Under the pieces are notes generated by a model, which did not search any database, was not told where the DNA came from, and worked only from the letters and a program-made list of their open reading frames with translations. Below are positions 51,719-61,332 of a stretch of DNA of 64,000 nucleotides, piece by piece. How positions within the stretch are numbered: the stretch's first letter is position 1; the number at the start of each line of letters is the position of its first letter. Made by a program: the position numbers and the translations under genes. The stretch is from Clostridium gelidum. Lineage in GTDB: Bacteria; Bacillota; Clostridia; Clostridiales; Clostridiaceae. The stretch is taken from NCBI RefSeq assembly GCF_019977655.1, contig NZ_AP024849.1:5969501-6033500 (forward strand), written 5' to 3'.

Positions 51719-53659
51719 CTATTCACCTATCCTTAAATAATTTTTCATTGCTTCTTTTAATTCACAAATAACTTCTTCAATTGTCTTATTTAATATCATA
51801 CCCCCAGCAATATTCATATGTCCTCCACCACCTAGTGCTTCTAAGACAACTTGAACATTAATATCGCCAACGGATCTTCCACTAATATATATAGCATTAT
51901 TTATTTCTCCTAAAACAAAACTTACAGAAATTCCTGATATGTTTAATAACTCATCAGCAGCTTTTGCTATAATTACAGTATCTATGTTTTTAGGCGTTAT
52001 TGCAATAGCCGTATTATCATTTACTTGTGCTGATTTTATTGTTTCTGCAATAAGTAAATAATCTTCTAAATCATCAGTAAACATTTTTTTCACTTCAATT
52101 GGATCTGCACCTAGAGATTTTAAGAATGATGCAGCATCAAACGTTCTAACCCCTGTCTTAAAAGAAAAGCCTTTAGTATCCATAAAAATACCTGCAAGTA
52201 AGCCTTCTGCTTCTGTTCTTGTTAAATTAGGCTTATCAACCATATACTGAATAATTTCTGTAACCATTTCAGATGTAGATGATGCATATACTTCTATATA
52301 ATTTAATATATCATGTTGTATCATATCAGGACTTCTTCTGTGATGATCTATTATAACCTTTCTTGCTGCCTTCTCCACTAATGGCAAGTCAGCAACATAG
52401 CTATTATTATGAACATCCACAATAATAACTAATGTTCTACTATCTAACTCATACTTTGCATCTTCTACAGATATAAATAAATCATCATATTTGGATTCTT
52501 TATTTAATTTATTTAAGTAATAGTTAATGGCATTAGTATCATTATCTAATACAATATTACAAGTCTTTCCCAGTTGTTTAACAACACTCGCTAATCCAAC
52601 TGATGAACCGAAACAATCCATATCAGGATTTTTATGTCCTATAATATATACTTTACTACTTTCATAAATTAATTCACCTAAAGCTCTAGCAATAACTCTT
52701 GCCTTTACTTTAGTTCTTTTTTCTATTTCTTTAGTATTACCACCAAAGAATTTTATATCAGTATTAGTTTTGACCACAACTTGATCTCCACCTCTACCTA
52801 ATGCTAATTCTTTTGCTAGATTAGCATTATTGTAATTTTCTAAAGGAGACATTCCACCTTTTCCTACCCCTATACTTAATGTAACTTCAATGGAATTACC
52901 TTTATCAATTTTCGAAATTATTTCTATTATATTAAACTTTTGTTTTATTTCATCTTCAATATATTTGTCTTGAATAGATAGCACATATTTATTGGTATCA
53001 TATTTTTTAATCATTGCTTTCAAATTATTAGCATATGAATTTATCGTTCTTTCTATTTCAGCAACCAAAAGAGGCCTATTATTTTCATCAGTTTTATCTA
53101 ATGCATCAGTAAAATTATCTACTTCAATTAACATTACACTTTCTTGAGTAGTTTCATAATCTATAAGTTTTGTTATATCATTAAAAGACAATAGGTATAA
53201 ATACTTTTCACTTTTTGTTTTAATTAAAGTAGCATATACATCATATAATTTACTATTAATATTTAGTCTTTGATGTAAATTATCTTCATATTTTAGTACA
53301 TTATCTAAATTTAGTCCTCTAGTTATACTTAAAATATTTTTTTCTGAATCATCTTCATTCAATTTCAATGTATTAAATAAATCATTGTACCATACTAATT
53401 CCCCATCTTCTTTTATCAAAGCCAATGGATAAATATATTTTAATGCATTGTCTGATATTCCATTATCTATGATTCTTATAAGTTCATTGTCATCATTTTG
53501 TTTTTTTAAATAATAATTCATCTCATTAAAATTATCTATCAAATATATTATAGTGATAATTATACCTATTCCTGTATAGTTATATAAGAATAGTATTATT
53601 AAAATTGTAATTAATAATCCAGGCTTAAACAAACGTTTAAGCATAGTTATCCAATTCAT
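51719..53659 (-). CDS. GdpP-like DHH-DHHA1 cyclic-di-AMP phosphodiesterase
   Basis: 646 residues. Two N-terminal membrane helices (LLITILIILFLYNYTGIGII), PAS-like domain ~60-150, a degenerate GGDEF domain ~170-305 (VMLIEVDNFTDALD, SIGVGKGG), DHH domain from ~338 with YIIGHKNPDMDCFGSSVGLA, VIIVDVHN and KVIIDHHRRSPD, and DHHA1 near the end (LGGGGHMNIAGGMI). This is the GdpP/YybT architecture that hydrolyses c-di-AMP. Synteny with rplI downstream supports it. ATG 53659 after GGAGGCTTTTT. Confidence 0.93.
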   Translation of the reverse strand: MNWITMLKRLFKPGLLITILIILFLYNYTGIGIIITIIYLIDNFNEMNYYLKKQNDDNELIRIIDNGISDNALKYIYPLALIKEDGELVWYNDLFNTLKLNEDDSEKNILSITRGLNLDNVLKYEDNLHQRLNINSKLYDVYATLIKTKSEKYLYLLSFNDITKLIDYETTQESVMLIEVDNFTDALDKTDENNRPLLVAEIERTINSYANNLKAMIKKYDTNKYVLSIQDKYIEDEIKQKFNIIEIISKIDKGNSIEVTLSIGVGKGGMSPLENYNNANLAKELALGRGGDQVVVKTNTDIKFFGGNTKEIEKRTKVKARVIARALGELIYESSKVYIIGHKNPDMDCFGSSVGLASVVKQLGKTCNIVLDNDTNAINYYLNKLNKESKYDDLFISVEDAKYELDSRTLVIIVDVHNNSYVADLPLVEKAARKVIIDHHRRSPDMIQHDILNYIEVYASSTSEMVTEIIQYMVDKPNLTRTEAEGLLAGIFMDTKGFSFKTGVRTFDAASFLKSLGADPIEVKKMFTDDLEDYLLIAETIKSAQVNDNTAIAITPKNIDTVIIAKAADELLNISGISVSFVLGEINNAIYISGRSVGDINVQVVLEALGGGGHMNIAGGMILNKTIEEVICELKEAMKNYLRIGE

Positions 53660-53680
53660 AAAAAGCCTCCTAAGATATAT

Positions 53681-54001
53681 TTAATCTCTTCTATCGTTAA
53701 TGTAACGTTTTAATTTACTTAAACTCTTACCTTCTTTTTCAACTTGATCTTCAGCTCTTATACCCAAATCCAATTTTGATTTCATAACATGATCTATATC
53801 TAAAAATGAATATCCTAGTTTTTCTCCTAAGATATATAATATGATTATAGCACCTGATATGCAATTTAAGATAGAATCCTGTGCTACATTATTGCCTTTT
53901 GTTAAAAGCTTAAAAAACTCTCCTATTATACATAAAAGTTGTGCTTTTAAATCTTCTATAATTTTAATGTTAGTCATTATATTAAAATTGTCTTTTCTCA
54001 T
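53681..54001 (-). CDS. MazG-like family protein
   Basis: About 106 residues; ATG 54001 is eight bases after GGTG, with ATG 54007 as a close alternative. Helical, with IKIIEDLKAQLLCIIGEFFK and LNCISGAIIILYILGEKLGY resembling the MazG-like proteins found here in clostridia. The acidic ExxE pairs of active pyrophosphatases are sparse, so enzymatic activity is doubtful. 21 bp upstream of the GdpP-like gene, same operon. Confidence 0.75.
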   Translation of the reverse strand: MRKDNFNIMTNIKIIEDLKAQLLCIIGEFFKLLTKGNNVAQDSILNCISGAIIILYILGEKLGYSFLDIDHVMKSKLDLGIRAEDQVEKEGKSLSKLKRYINDRRD

Positions 54002-54140
54002 AGTCATATCACCTCTCTCAAAACCCTTGTATTCTTATTTTAATTTTTTTTCATAAGTATTGCAAGAATTTATATAATTTATTACTATATTTTACCATAT
54101 TTTTCGAGAGATGTGATTAATATTTATATTTTTTTATATT

Positions 54141-54166
54141 AAAAAACCCCTGATTTCTCAGGGGAA
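54141..54166 (-). terminator. terminator of the rpsF-ssb-rpsR operon
   Basis: Minus strand CCCCTGA-GAAA-TCAGGGG followed by TTTTTTAA. Confidence 0.92.
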
Positions 54167-54181
54167 TAATAATTATTACCT

Positions 54182-54439
54182 TTATTCAGTTGTAAATGGT
54201 AATAATGCTATGTTTCTTGCTCTCTTAATTGAAGATGTTAATTCTCTTTGATGCTTAGCACAAGTTCCAGAAATTCTTCTTGGAAGAATCTTTCCTCTTT
54301 CTGTAACATATTTTCTAAGCTTATTTATATCTTTATAGTCGATAAACTCAGACTTATCTGAACAAAAAGCACAAACTTTCTTTCTAGTTCTTCTCATTCT
54401 GCCGCCTGGTCTTCTACTATTGTTACCTTCTTCTCTCAT
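54182..54439 (-). CDS. rpsR: 30S ribosomal protein S18
   Basis: 85 residues. Core CAFCSDKSEFIDYKDINKLR, YVTERGKILPRRISGTCAKH and QRELTSSIKRARNIALLPF. The retained N-terminal CxxC and C-terminal CAKHQ indicate the zinc-binding (C+) form rather than the zinc-free paralogue. Last gene of rpsF-ssb-rpsR; GGAGGGAATGCA before the ATG. Confidence 0.98.
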   Translation of the reverse strand: MREEGNNSRRPGGRMRRTRKKVCAFCSDKSEFIDYKDINKLRKYVTERGKILPRRISGTCAKHQRELTSSIKRARNIALLPFTTE

Positions 54440-54462
54440 TGCATTCCCTCCTTACCTTAATT

Positions 54463-54918
54463 TTAGAAAGGCATATCTCCATCATCTACAGGAGTTATAT
54501 CCTCTTCAAAGTTTCCACCACCAAATGTGTCATTTGCCGGTGCTGAATATTCATTGCTATTACTAAAACTATTTCCTGATGAATTGTTGCTTCCTTTACT
54601 TCCTAGAAATTCAACTCCACCAAATTGATCTGCTACAACTTCAGTAACATATCTCTTAGTTCCGTCCTTAGCATCATAATTTCTGGTTTGGATTCTACCG
54701 CTGATAGCCACTTGGCCACCTTTACTCATGTAATTAGCAGTACTCTCAGCTTGCTTACCCCATACTACTACAGGAACAAAATCTGCTTCCTTTTGACCAG
54801 TTTTTGTGTTATATTTATCAATTGCTAATGTTAAGGTTGTTACTGCTGCTCCACTTCCTGGAGTAAATCTTAGTTCTGGATCCTTTGTTAATCTTCCAAT
54901 TAGAACTACTTTATTCAT
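54463..54918 (-). CDS. ssb: single-stranded DNA-binding protein
   Basis: 151 residues. OB fold (MNKVVLIGRLTKDPELRFTP, ADFVPVVVWGKQAESTANYM, GRIQTRNYDAKDGTKRYVTE), a Ser/Asn/Gly-rich linker, and an acidic tip ending DDGDMPF that docks partner proteins. Between rpsF and rpsR as usual. Confidence 0.98.
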   Translation of the reverse strand: MNKVVLIGRLTKDPELRFTPGSGAAVTTLTLAIDKYNTKTGQKEADFVPVVVWGKQAESTANYMSKGGQVAISGRIQTRNYDAKDGTKRYVTEVVADQFGGVEFLGSKGSNNSSGNSFSNSNEYSAPANDTFGGGNFEEDITPVDDGDMPF

Positions 54919-54931
54919 TTACAACACCACC

Positions 54932-55219
54932 TTATACTTGTTCAATTACAATGATATGTCTAATAACACCATCTGTTATTCTGAATACTCTATCTAACTC
55001 TTTTGGTAATTCAGGGCCAGCAGTAAAGCTAAATAAAGTATAAAAACCTTCACCAACTTTTTTAATTTCATAAGCAAGTTTTCTCTTACCCCAGAAATCA
55101 ACATTATCTACTGTTCCTCCACCATTTTCTATAACACCCTTAAATTTTTCGATGTTAGCTTTAACAGTTTCTTCATCAAATAATGGGCTTAATATAAATA
55201 TAGTTTCGTACTTTCTCAT
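54932..55219 (-). CDS. rpsF: 30S ribosomal protein S6
   Basis: 95 residues from ATG 55219 (GAGGAGGTGAAATTA upstream); a longer frame reaching 55276 runs through a structured leader and is not coding. MRKYETIFILSPLFDEETVK, VDNVDFWGKRKLAYEIKKVG, LDRVFRITDGVIRHIIV. Binds 16S rRNA with S18, and in many bacteria S6:S18 represses this operon through a leader RNA, which is visible at 55234-55269. Confidence 0.97.
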   Translation of the reverse strand: MRKYETIFILSPLFDEETVKANIEKFKGVIENGGGTVDNVDFWGKRKLAYEIKKVGEGFYTLFSFTAGPELPKELDRVFRITDGVIRHIIVIEQV

Positions 55220-55233
55220 TAATTTCACCTCCT

Positions 55234-55269
55234 CCCCTCGGACTAACGGCCATGCTTTGCACAGCAGGG
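55234..55269 (-). promoter_or_regulatory. S6:S18-binding-type leader RNA of rpsF
   Basis: Minus strand: CCCT...AGGGG closes a structure holding a 6-bp hairpin CTGTGC-AAA-GCATGG (55250-55264) and a GCCGTTAGTCCG strand on its 3' side, i.e. the CCG-containing bulge known from rpsF leader RNAs. It ends right at the ribosome site. Recognised by shape and position only. Confidence 0.6.
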
Positions 55270-55320
55270 ATTTCAATTTATGATTATATCATTTAATAAA
55301 AATAAAATCAAGTTATTTAT

Positions 55321-55515
55321 TTAAACTTCCCCATTAACCACTATTTTTTTCGCTTCTTTTTTAAACTTTCCTCTAGGTATCATTACGATTCTTCCGCAGC
55401 CAGTACATTTTATTTTTATATCTGCACCAACTCTTATTATCTCAAATTGACTTGAACCACATGGATGTTGTTTTTTCATTTCTACTATATCTCCAAGATT
55501 AAAAACTTCTATCAT
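55321..55515 (-). CDS. DUF951 family protein
   Basis: 64 residues: FNLGDIVEMKKQHPCGSSQF, EIIRVGADIKIKCTGCGRIV and MIPRGKFKKEAKKI. The conserved KKxHPCG and KCxGCxR cysteines suggest zinc binding; role unknown. ATG overlaps the mscS stop (ATGA), so it is translated with mscS; the pairing is common in Firmicutes. Confidence 0.95.
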   Translation of the reverse strand: MIEVFNLGDIVEMKKQHPCGSSQFEIIRVGADIKIKCTGCGRIVMIPRGKFKKEAKKIVVNGEV

Positions 55516-56381
55516 TTCTTATCATCCTTTCCTATACTTTCATTAGATAATTGAGTCTTAGGATAAGGCATTTCTATTTTGTTTTTATCTAATGTTAATT
55601 TTATCTCTTTTCTAAGTTCATTTTCCATCTTCCATTGACTAAGTGGTTTCGCTTTACCTACTACCCTTATTGTAACACTTGATGTTCCTAATGCTGTAAC
55701 TCCAGAAACTTCTATGGGCACACTTATATATTCTTCATTTTTGCTTTTAAAATCATTACAAGTAATTTCAATAATACTAATTACTTTTTCTATATTTTCT
55801 TCATAAGAAATATTTACATCTACTGCAAATCTAATGTCATTTCTAGAATGATTAGTAACTCCAATTATAGAACCATTAGGAATAAAATTAATATCCCCAG
55901 TAAAATCAATAATTACAGTAGTTCTAATACCTATGCTTTTAACAATTCCATTGAAATTTCCTAAAGTTACGTGATCTCCAACTCCAAATTGATTTTCAAA
56001 TAAAATGAAAAATCCATTAATCAAATCTTTTATTAAGCTTTGTGCACCAAGTCCAACTGCAATTCCACCTATGCTTGCAAATGTAAATGTGAATGTAGAT
56101 GATATTTCTCCAAATAAAATTGATACTATTATTGCTATTCCCATAAAATATACGGAATAATTCAAAACACTTTTTAATACTTCCCCAAGTGTTTTTGCTC
56201 TTTGAGAGTCTAAGGAAAGCATTGCACTACTCGCAACTTGTCTTTCAACAAATTTTTTTATTAGATGCTTTCCCATTTTTATAGCAAAATACATTGCTAT
56301 CATTACAAAAATTATTTGTATTATCTTACTTATAATTGTATCTGAATTAAAGTACATATTAACAAAACTTTCCATATTCAA
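55512..56381 (-). CDS. small-conductance mechanosensitive channel (MscS family)
   Basis: About 289 residues read from TTG 56381, which lies eight bases after GGAGG; the ATG at 56396 sits upstream of and overlaps that site and lacks its own. Three N-terminal helices, the pore-lining TM3 with FASIGGIAVGLGAQSLIKDL, then the MscS beta domain (FGVGDHVTLGNFNGIVKSIG) and C-terminal alpha/beta part (YEENIEKVISIIEITCNDFK). Opens under membrane tension to release solutes. Operon with DUF951. Confidence 0.92.
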   Translation of the reverse strand: MNMESFVNMYFNSDTIISKIIQIIFVMIAMYFAIKMGKHLIKKFVERQVASSAMLSLDSQRAKTLGEVLKSVLNYSVYFMGIAIIVSILFGEISSTFTFTFASIGGIAVGLGAQSLIKDLINGFFILFENQFGVGDHVTLGNFNGIVKSIGIRTTVIIDFTGDINFIPNGSIIGVTNHSRNDIRFAVDVNISYEENIEKVISIIEITCNDFKSKNEEYISVPIEVSGVTALGTSSVTIRVVGKAKPLSQWKMENELRKEIKLTLDKNKIEMPYPKTQLSNESIGKDDKK

Positions 56382-56441
56382 ATTTCTATCCTCCATTCAT
56401 AATTTTATGAAATAATTTTTATACACCTATCATTTTCTTTT

Positions 56442-56684
56442 TTATCTTTCAATTAAAATATATCCTGCATTATCTCTAAGATATATATTTTTATATTCTA
56501 ATATATCATTATTTCTTATTAAATCTATATTTTCCTTTTCATCCATCCTCACACATATCCCACAACTCATAGTTATAGTTGTGGGTGTTGGCATTATTTT
56601 GAAGTCAAAATTTAATTCCTTCAATTTTTTTTCTGCTGCCATTGCGTCATATGTATTTTTGAATACTATTATATAATAATTCAT
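56442..56684 (-). CDS. DUF3343 family protein
   Basis: 80 residues: YYIIVFKNTYDAMAAEKKLK, then FKIMPTPTTITMSCGICVRM with the conserved SCG-C pair and a C-terminal GYILIER. DUF3343 proteins often stand near the cysteine-desulfurase-like class V aminotransferase gene, as here (57524), hinting at sulfur or selenium metabolism. ATG 56684 after GGGGCGATGCAAAC. Confidence 0.92.
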   Translation of the reverse strand: MNYYIIVFKNTYDAMAAEKKLKELNFDFKIMPTPTTITMSCGICVRMDEKENIDLIRNNDILEYKNIYLRDNAGYILIER

Positions 56685-56847
56685 GTTTGCATCGCCCCTT
56701 ATATTCTTATGTTATAATCTATATTATATATATTTTTTTTATTTTATAAAGATAAGATTATTACTATAATAAAAACTTTTAAAATATAATGAAAAAAGAA
56801 ATTTTTTATTTTATAATAATATACAAATGCATTTAAAGGAGAATACT

Positions 56848-57513
56848 ATGTTTTCAGTATTTACTATATCTATACTTAAAGCTATATTTAAAGCTATATT
56901 TATAGGTTTTTCTACAGGTTTTTTAGCGTCTATTCCTTTAGGCCCTTCTGGTCTTGAATCTGTTAGCCGCTCACTAACAAAAGGATTTAGAGCAGGATTT
57001 AAAGTCTCACTCGGTGCTGTGTCTGCCGATATTGTATATATAATAATTATAAATCTAGGTCTTCTTACAATTTTTTCTAGAAATCCCAAATCTCGTAGTT
57101 TATTTTGGATTATATCTGGAATTGTTTTGCTTATATCTACTAAAATATCTTTAAGCTCTAAAAAATCAGCTTTAGAGTTAAATAAATATGCTGTTAAACC
57201 CGCTTCAAATGGATTTTTAACTGGATTCTTTATAACATTTTTAAATCCAACTACTCCATCATTATGGATTGCACTTAGCGGAACTGTATTTAATGTTTGG
57301 AGACATGAAGGCAAAATGTTTTTCATGATTTCAATTTTTTCAATGATAATTGGAAGTATAAGTTGGTTTTGTGCTCTCAATTTCTTAGTAAGTAGGGGAT
57401 TAAAAAAATTAAACCCTAATTTTGCGGATAAGACAACAAAGTTCTTGGATTATTTCCTTCTTGCATTGGGTATAATATTTATTCTGTTAGGATTGTATAA
57501 ATTTATTTTTTAG
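56848..57513 (+). CDS. LysE-type amino acid exporter family protein
   Basis: 221 residues from ATG 56848 (AAGGAG seven bases upstream; the ATG at 56827 precedes that site). Six hydrophobic helices with the LysE/RhtB pattern: FSTGFLASIPLGPSGLESVS, LTKGFRAGFKVSLGAVSADI, NGFLTGFFITFLNPTTPSLW, SRGLKKLNP, LLALGIIFILLGLY. Exports amino acids or related small molecules; substrate unknown. 10 bp before the next gene. Confidence 0.88.
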   Translation: MFSVFTISILKAIFKAIFIGFSTGFLASIPLGPSGLESVSRSLTKGFRAGFKVSLGAVSADIVYIIIINLGLLTIFSRNPKSRSLFWIISGIVLLISTKISLSSKKSALELNKYAVKPASNGFLTGFFITFLNPTTPSLWIALSGTVFNVWRHEGKMFFMISIFSMIIGSISWFCALNFLVSRGLKKLNPNFADKTTKFLDYFLLALGIIFILLGLYKFIF

Positions 57514-57523
57514 AGGTGAATAC

Positions 57524-58681
57524 ATGGAAGTTTATTTAGATAACTCATCAACGACTTTCCCTAAACCAAAACAAGTTATTGATAGTATGTATAATTATAT
57601 GATCAATATAGGTGGTAATGCAGGGCGAGGAAATTATAGTAATTCGCTTCAAAGTAATCGCTATCTGTATGATGCAAGAGAAATTATTTGTGATTTCTTT
57701 GGCTATGATTCTCCTAGTAATGTGATTTTCACCAATAATGTTACCACTTCCTTAAACATTTTAATTAAAGGTATCTTAAAATCTGGTGATCACGTAATAA
57801 CCTCTTCAATGGAACATAACTCTGTTATCAGACCACTTTTTTACTGCAGAGAACAACTTCAAATTGAATTTGACATAATAAAAGCAAATTCTTTTGGTTT
57901 CGTTGATATAAATGATTTAAAAAATAAAATTAATTCTAAAACAAAATTAGTTATAATGACTCAAGCATCTAATGTTACTGGTTCAATTCAAGACATAAAA
58001 TCCATAGGAAAGATATGCAATGATCACAATATTTTTTTCATTGTTGATTCTGCTCAAGGCGCAGGCGTCTTAGATATTAATATGAAAGATGTAAAAGCTA
58101 ATGCAATAGCTTTTACAGGGCATAAAAGCTTATTAGGGCCACAAGGCATTGGAGGCTTTATATTAGACTCTAAATTGAATTCCTCTTGTTCTACTGTACT
58201 ACAAGGTGGTACAGGAAGTCTTTCCTCCTCTTTAAGGCAACCAGATTTCTTGCCTGACAAATTTGAATGTGGAACACATAATCTTCCTGGTATCGTTGGA
58301 CTTGCTGAAGGAATTAAGTACATAAATTCTATAGGATTAAATACTATATATGATCATAATAAATATTTAATAAATTACTTATTAAATGGCTTATTAAATA
58401 TTGATGGAATAAACGTGTATGGTGATTTATCAGGTAAGATGCTAACTACATGCATTTCCATAAATATTAACTCTTTAGATCCATCTGAATTTGGATATAT
58501 CTTAGAATGTAATGGTATTAAAACTCGATCTGGATTACATTGTTCTCCTTTAGCTCATAAAACTATAGGTTCTTATCCAAGTGGCACTGTTCGATTAAGT
58601 ATAAGTTATTTTACATCTAAAGAAGAACTTGATTATGCACTTATGGTTATAAACAAAATTGCTACTAATAGAAACTCTTAG
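57524..58681 (+). CDS. class V aminotransferase, cysteine desulfurase-like
   Basis: 385 residues, PLP-dependent SufS/Csd-like fold. VYLDNSSTTFPKPKQVIDSM, FTNNVTTSLNILIKG, SSMEHNSVIRPL, DSAQGAGVL, and FTGHKSLLGPQGIGGF with the PLP-binding Lys. GIKTRSGLHCSPLAHKTIG supplies the Cys of a desulfurase loop. Probably mobilises sulfur or selenium (inference; DUF3343 gene nearby agrees). GAGGTGAATAC before the ATG; operon with the LysE-type gene. Confidence 0.92.
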   Translation: MEVYLDNSSTTFPKPKQVIDSMYNYMINIGGNAGRGNYSNSLQSNRYLYDAREIICDFFGYDSPSNVIFTNNVTTSLNILIKGILKSGDHVITSSMEHNSVIRPLFYCREQLQIEFDIIKANSFGFVDINDLKNKINSKTKLVIMTQASNVTGSIQDIKSIGKICNDHNIFFIVDSAQGAGVLDINMKDVKANAIAFTGHKSLLGPQGIGGFILDSKLNSSCSTVLQGGTGSLSSSLRQPDFLPDKFECGTHNLPGIVGLAEGIKYINSIGLNTIYDHNKYLINYLLNGLLNIDGINVYGDLSGKMLTTCISININSLDPSEFGYILECNGIKTRSGLHCSPLAHKTIGSYPSGTVRLSISYFTSKEELDYALMVINKIATNRNS

Positions 58682-58803
58682 CTAAAACAAATATTAAATT
58701 CAATTTATTATTCAAAATGTAATAATAATTAAAAACATAATAATTAGAAATATGAATAGAACCTGCTTTATTGGAAATAAATCTAATATAAGGAGGTTTA
58801 TTT

Positions 58804-59394
58804 ATGTGTGATAATTTTTCCATTGAAGCATCATCTGTTATTTCTTATATCAAAATTAAAGATTATCTATTAAAAGAATTAAACCCAATACTTGTTCAAA
58901 ATAGACCAATTATATTTATTTGCATTGGTACTGATAGATCTACTGGAGACTCCCTTGGACCTTTAGTTGGATATAAGCTGAAACACTTAGCTAAAAATAA
59001 CATTTATATTTATGGAACATTAGAATATCCAATACATGCAAAAAACATGATAGAGATATTAACTAAAATTAAATCTATTTTTGTAAATCCATATATAGTT
59101 GCCATTGATTCATGTTTAGGTTCGTTAACTAATATCGGCAAAGTATTTATACAAAAGAAACCTCTTTGCCCAGGTTTGGCATTAAACAAGGAACTTCCTT
59201 GTGTTGGGGAAATGAGTATAACTGGTATTGTTAATGTATCAGGAAGCTTTGAATTTTTAGTTTTACAAAATACTAGATTGAATACTGTAATGAATTTAGC
59301 TGATGCAATCTCTAAAGGAATATCTTATTTTATTCTAAAAAGTTTAGATAACCCCTGTTCAAATGCTACAAATATATTTAATATAAATCATTAA
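58804..59394 (+). CDS. yyaC: spore protein YyaC (GPR-related fold)
   Basis: 196 residues: FICIGTDRSTGDSLGPLVGY, then YGTLEYPIHAKNM, VAIDSCLGSLTNIGKVFI, LPCVGEMSITGIVNVSG, the YyaC signature related to the germination protease GPR and hydrogenase maturation peptidases. In Bacillus yyaC sits beside parB/soj and is sporulation-controlled; the same locality holds here. AAGGAGGTTTATTT before the ATG. Bases 59395-59581 beyond it show no feature I can name. Confidence 0.93.
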   Translation: MCDNFSIEASSVISYIKIKDYLLKELNPILVQNRPIIFICIGTDRSTGDSLGPLVGYKLKHLAKNNIYIYGTLEYPIHAKNMIEILTKIKSIFVNPYIVAIDSCLGSLTNIGKVFIQKKPLCPGLALNKELPCVGEMSITGIVNVSGSFEFLVLQNTRLNTVMNLADAISKGISYFILKSLDNPCSNATNIFNINH

Positions 59395-59643
59395 AACTTT
59401 ATCAGATAGCTATGCTATAGCCCTAAACTTTTTACTTATTTACTTGCTTCTAATGGTTGCAAAAGTGCGTAGAGAACTAGACCTGGTTCTTATAGTATAC
59501 ATTGTAGGTAGCTTGTGCCAATTCTATAATTGTAAGCTCTTCTAAACTTGATATGTAGAACTTTTGTTTCGATTATGAAAAGGGGCTGTTGCAAAACTAA
59601 CGTAGTTAGTTTTGTGGCAGCTCATTTTTTTATAAAAAAAATA

Positions 59644-59675
59644 AAAAATGTGAATTCAAAAGAATTCACATTTTT
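59644..59675 (+). terminator. hairpin upstream of the transposase
   Basis: AAAAATGTGAATTC, loop AAAA, GAATTCACATTTTT: a perfect 14-bp stem. Confidence 0.85.
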
Positions 59676-59689
59676 AGTATAATTAAATT

Positions 59690-61234
59690 ATGTTAAAAAC
59701 CAAATTATACAATTAAAATTATAATCAATTTAATGATAATTATCAACTTATATTACCATTAAATTTAGAAAACTTAATACCAGAAGATGATTCAGTCCGC
59801 TTGCTAAGCCATATATTGGAGGGATTAAATTATACAAAGTTGTATCAGGCGTACTCTTCCGTTGGAAGAAAACCGGCAGTGGAACCAAAAATCATGTTCA
59901 AAATAGTATCGTATGCTTATTCTCAAAATGTTTATTCTAGTAGAAAAATAGAGAAAGCATGCAAAAGAGATATAAATTTCAAGTGGCTACTTCAAGGCTA
60001 TAAAGCACCTGATCATGCTACCATTAGTAGATTCCGTAAAGAATATCTTTCAAATGAAGTAATTGAAGATTTATTTTATCAACAAGTTAAATATCTAGCA
60101 GCTCAAAATGAAATATTATTTGAAAATGTATTTATTGATGGTACTAAAATCGAAGCGAATGCCAATCGTTATACTTTTGTTTGGAAGAAATCCATTTATA
60201 AAAATGAGACAAAAATGTTTGATAAGATTCTTACTCTTGCTGAAAATATCAATCTTGAAGAATCGAGAGACTTTATTGCTAAAAAAGAAACATTGATAGA
60301 TGGTATTGGTAAAAGAAAAACTGCAATTCAGAAATGGATAGAGCAACTATTTGAATATAAAGAAAGACAAGAAAAATATAATTTCAGTAAAAACATATTA
60401 TCAAAAAGAAATAGTTATTCTAAAACTGATACAGATGCAACTTTTATGCGTATGAAAGATGACCATATGAGAAATGGTCAATTGAAACCTGCATATAATG
60501 CACAAATCGCAGTTGAAAGTGAATACGTAACCGGGGTCGGAATATTTGATGATAGAAATGATATAGCAACATTAATACCTATGCTTAATAATATGCAAGA
60601 AAAAATTGGGTATAAATATCTTAATGTAATTGCAGATTCTGGTTACGAAAGTGAGGAGAACTATTTATTTTTAGAATCTAACAATCAAACTCCGTATATA
60701 AAACCACAAACTTATGAAAAGTGGAAAAAAAGAAGTTTTAAAAATGATATTAGTAAACGTGAAAACATGAAATATGATGCAGAATCAGATTTATATATTT
60801 GCCATAATGGTAGAAAGTTGATTCCGACCTCTATTATTAATAGAAAATCCGCCAGTGGATACAAATCAGAGGCTACTATCTATGAGTGTGAAAGTTGTGA
60901 TAACTGTGCTCATAAATCGAAGTGCACGAAAGCAAAAGGAAATAGAAAGATGCAAGTTTCAAAAACTTTTGTGGAAAAGCGTGAAATATCTTATAGAAAT
61001 ATCACAACTGAATTTGGAACTAAATTAAGAATGAACAGATCTATTCAGGTCGAAGGAGCATTTGGAGTTCTAAAAAGTGATTATGAATTCAATAGATTTT
61101 TAACACGTGGAAAAAATAGTGTTAAAACTGAATTTATTTTGCTTTGTTTTGGCTACAACATTAACAAATTGCATTTAAAAATACAAAATGAAAGAACCCA
61201 AAATCATCTTCATGAATTAAAATCTACTGCCTAA
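59690..61234 (+). pseudogene. IS1182-family transposase with in-frame stop at codon 9
   Basis: The family-type N-terminus NYNQFNDNYQLILPLNLENL and EDDSVRLLSHILEGL is readable in one frame from ATG 59690, but a TAA at 59714-59716 interrupts it. After that stop no ATG, GTG or TTG occurs in frame until the TTG at 59801, from which 477 codons are open. Body: DUF772-like N region (GRKPAVEPKIMFKIVSYAYS), DDE region with FIDGTKIEANANRYTFVWKK, LNVIADSGYESEENY, and C-terminal ESCDNCAHKSKCTKAKGNRK and VEGAFGVLKSDYEFNRF. Probably inactive or poorly made. Confidence 0.85.
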
Positions 61235-61279
61235 TTATGGAATGAAATAAGTAGGCTTATTTGAGTGCGCTTGAAATTC

Positions 61280-61332
61280 AGAAATCTCCCCAAAATTGAT
61301 TTGATATTTCAATTTTGGGGAGATTTCTTTCT
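61280..61332 (+). terminator. terminator of the transposase gene
   Basis: AGAAATCTCCCCAAAATTGA pairs perfectly with TCAATTTTGGGGAGATTTCT, followed by TTCTTTG. Confidence 0.85.

Noticed and set aside
51241..51771. 176-codon plus-strand ORF opposite rplI
   Set aside because: Lies entirely over a conserved ribosomal protein gene on the other strand.
56811..57380. 189-codon minus-strand ORF opposite the LysE-type gene
   Set aside because: The plus frame has a clear ribosome site and family motifs; the minus frame has neither.
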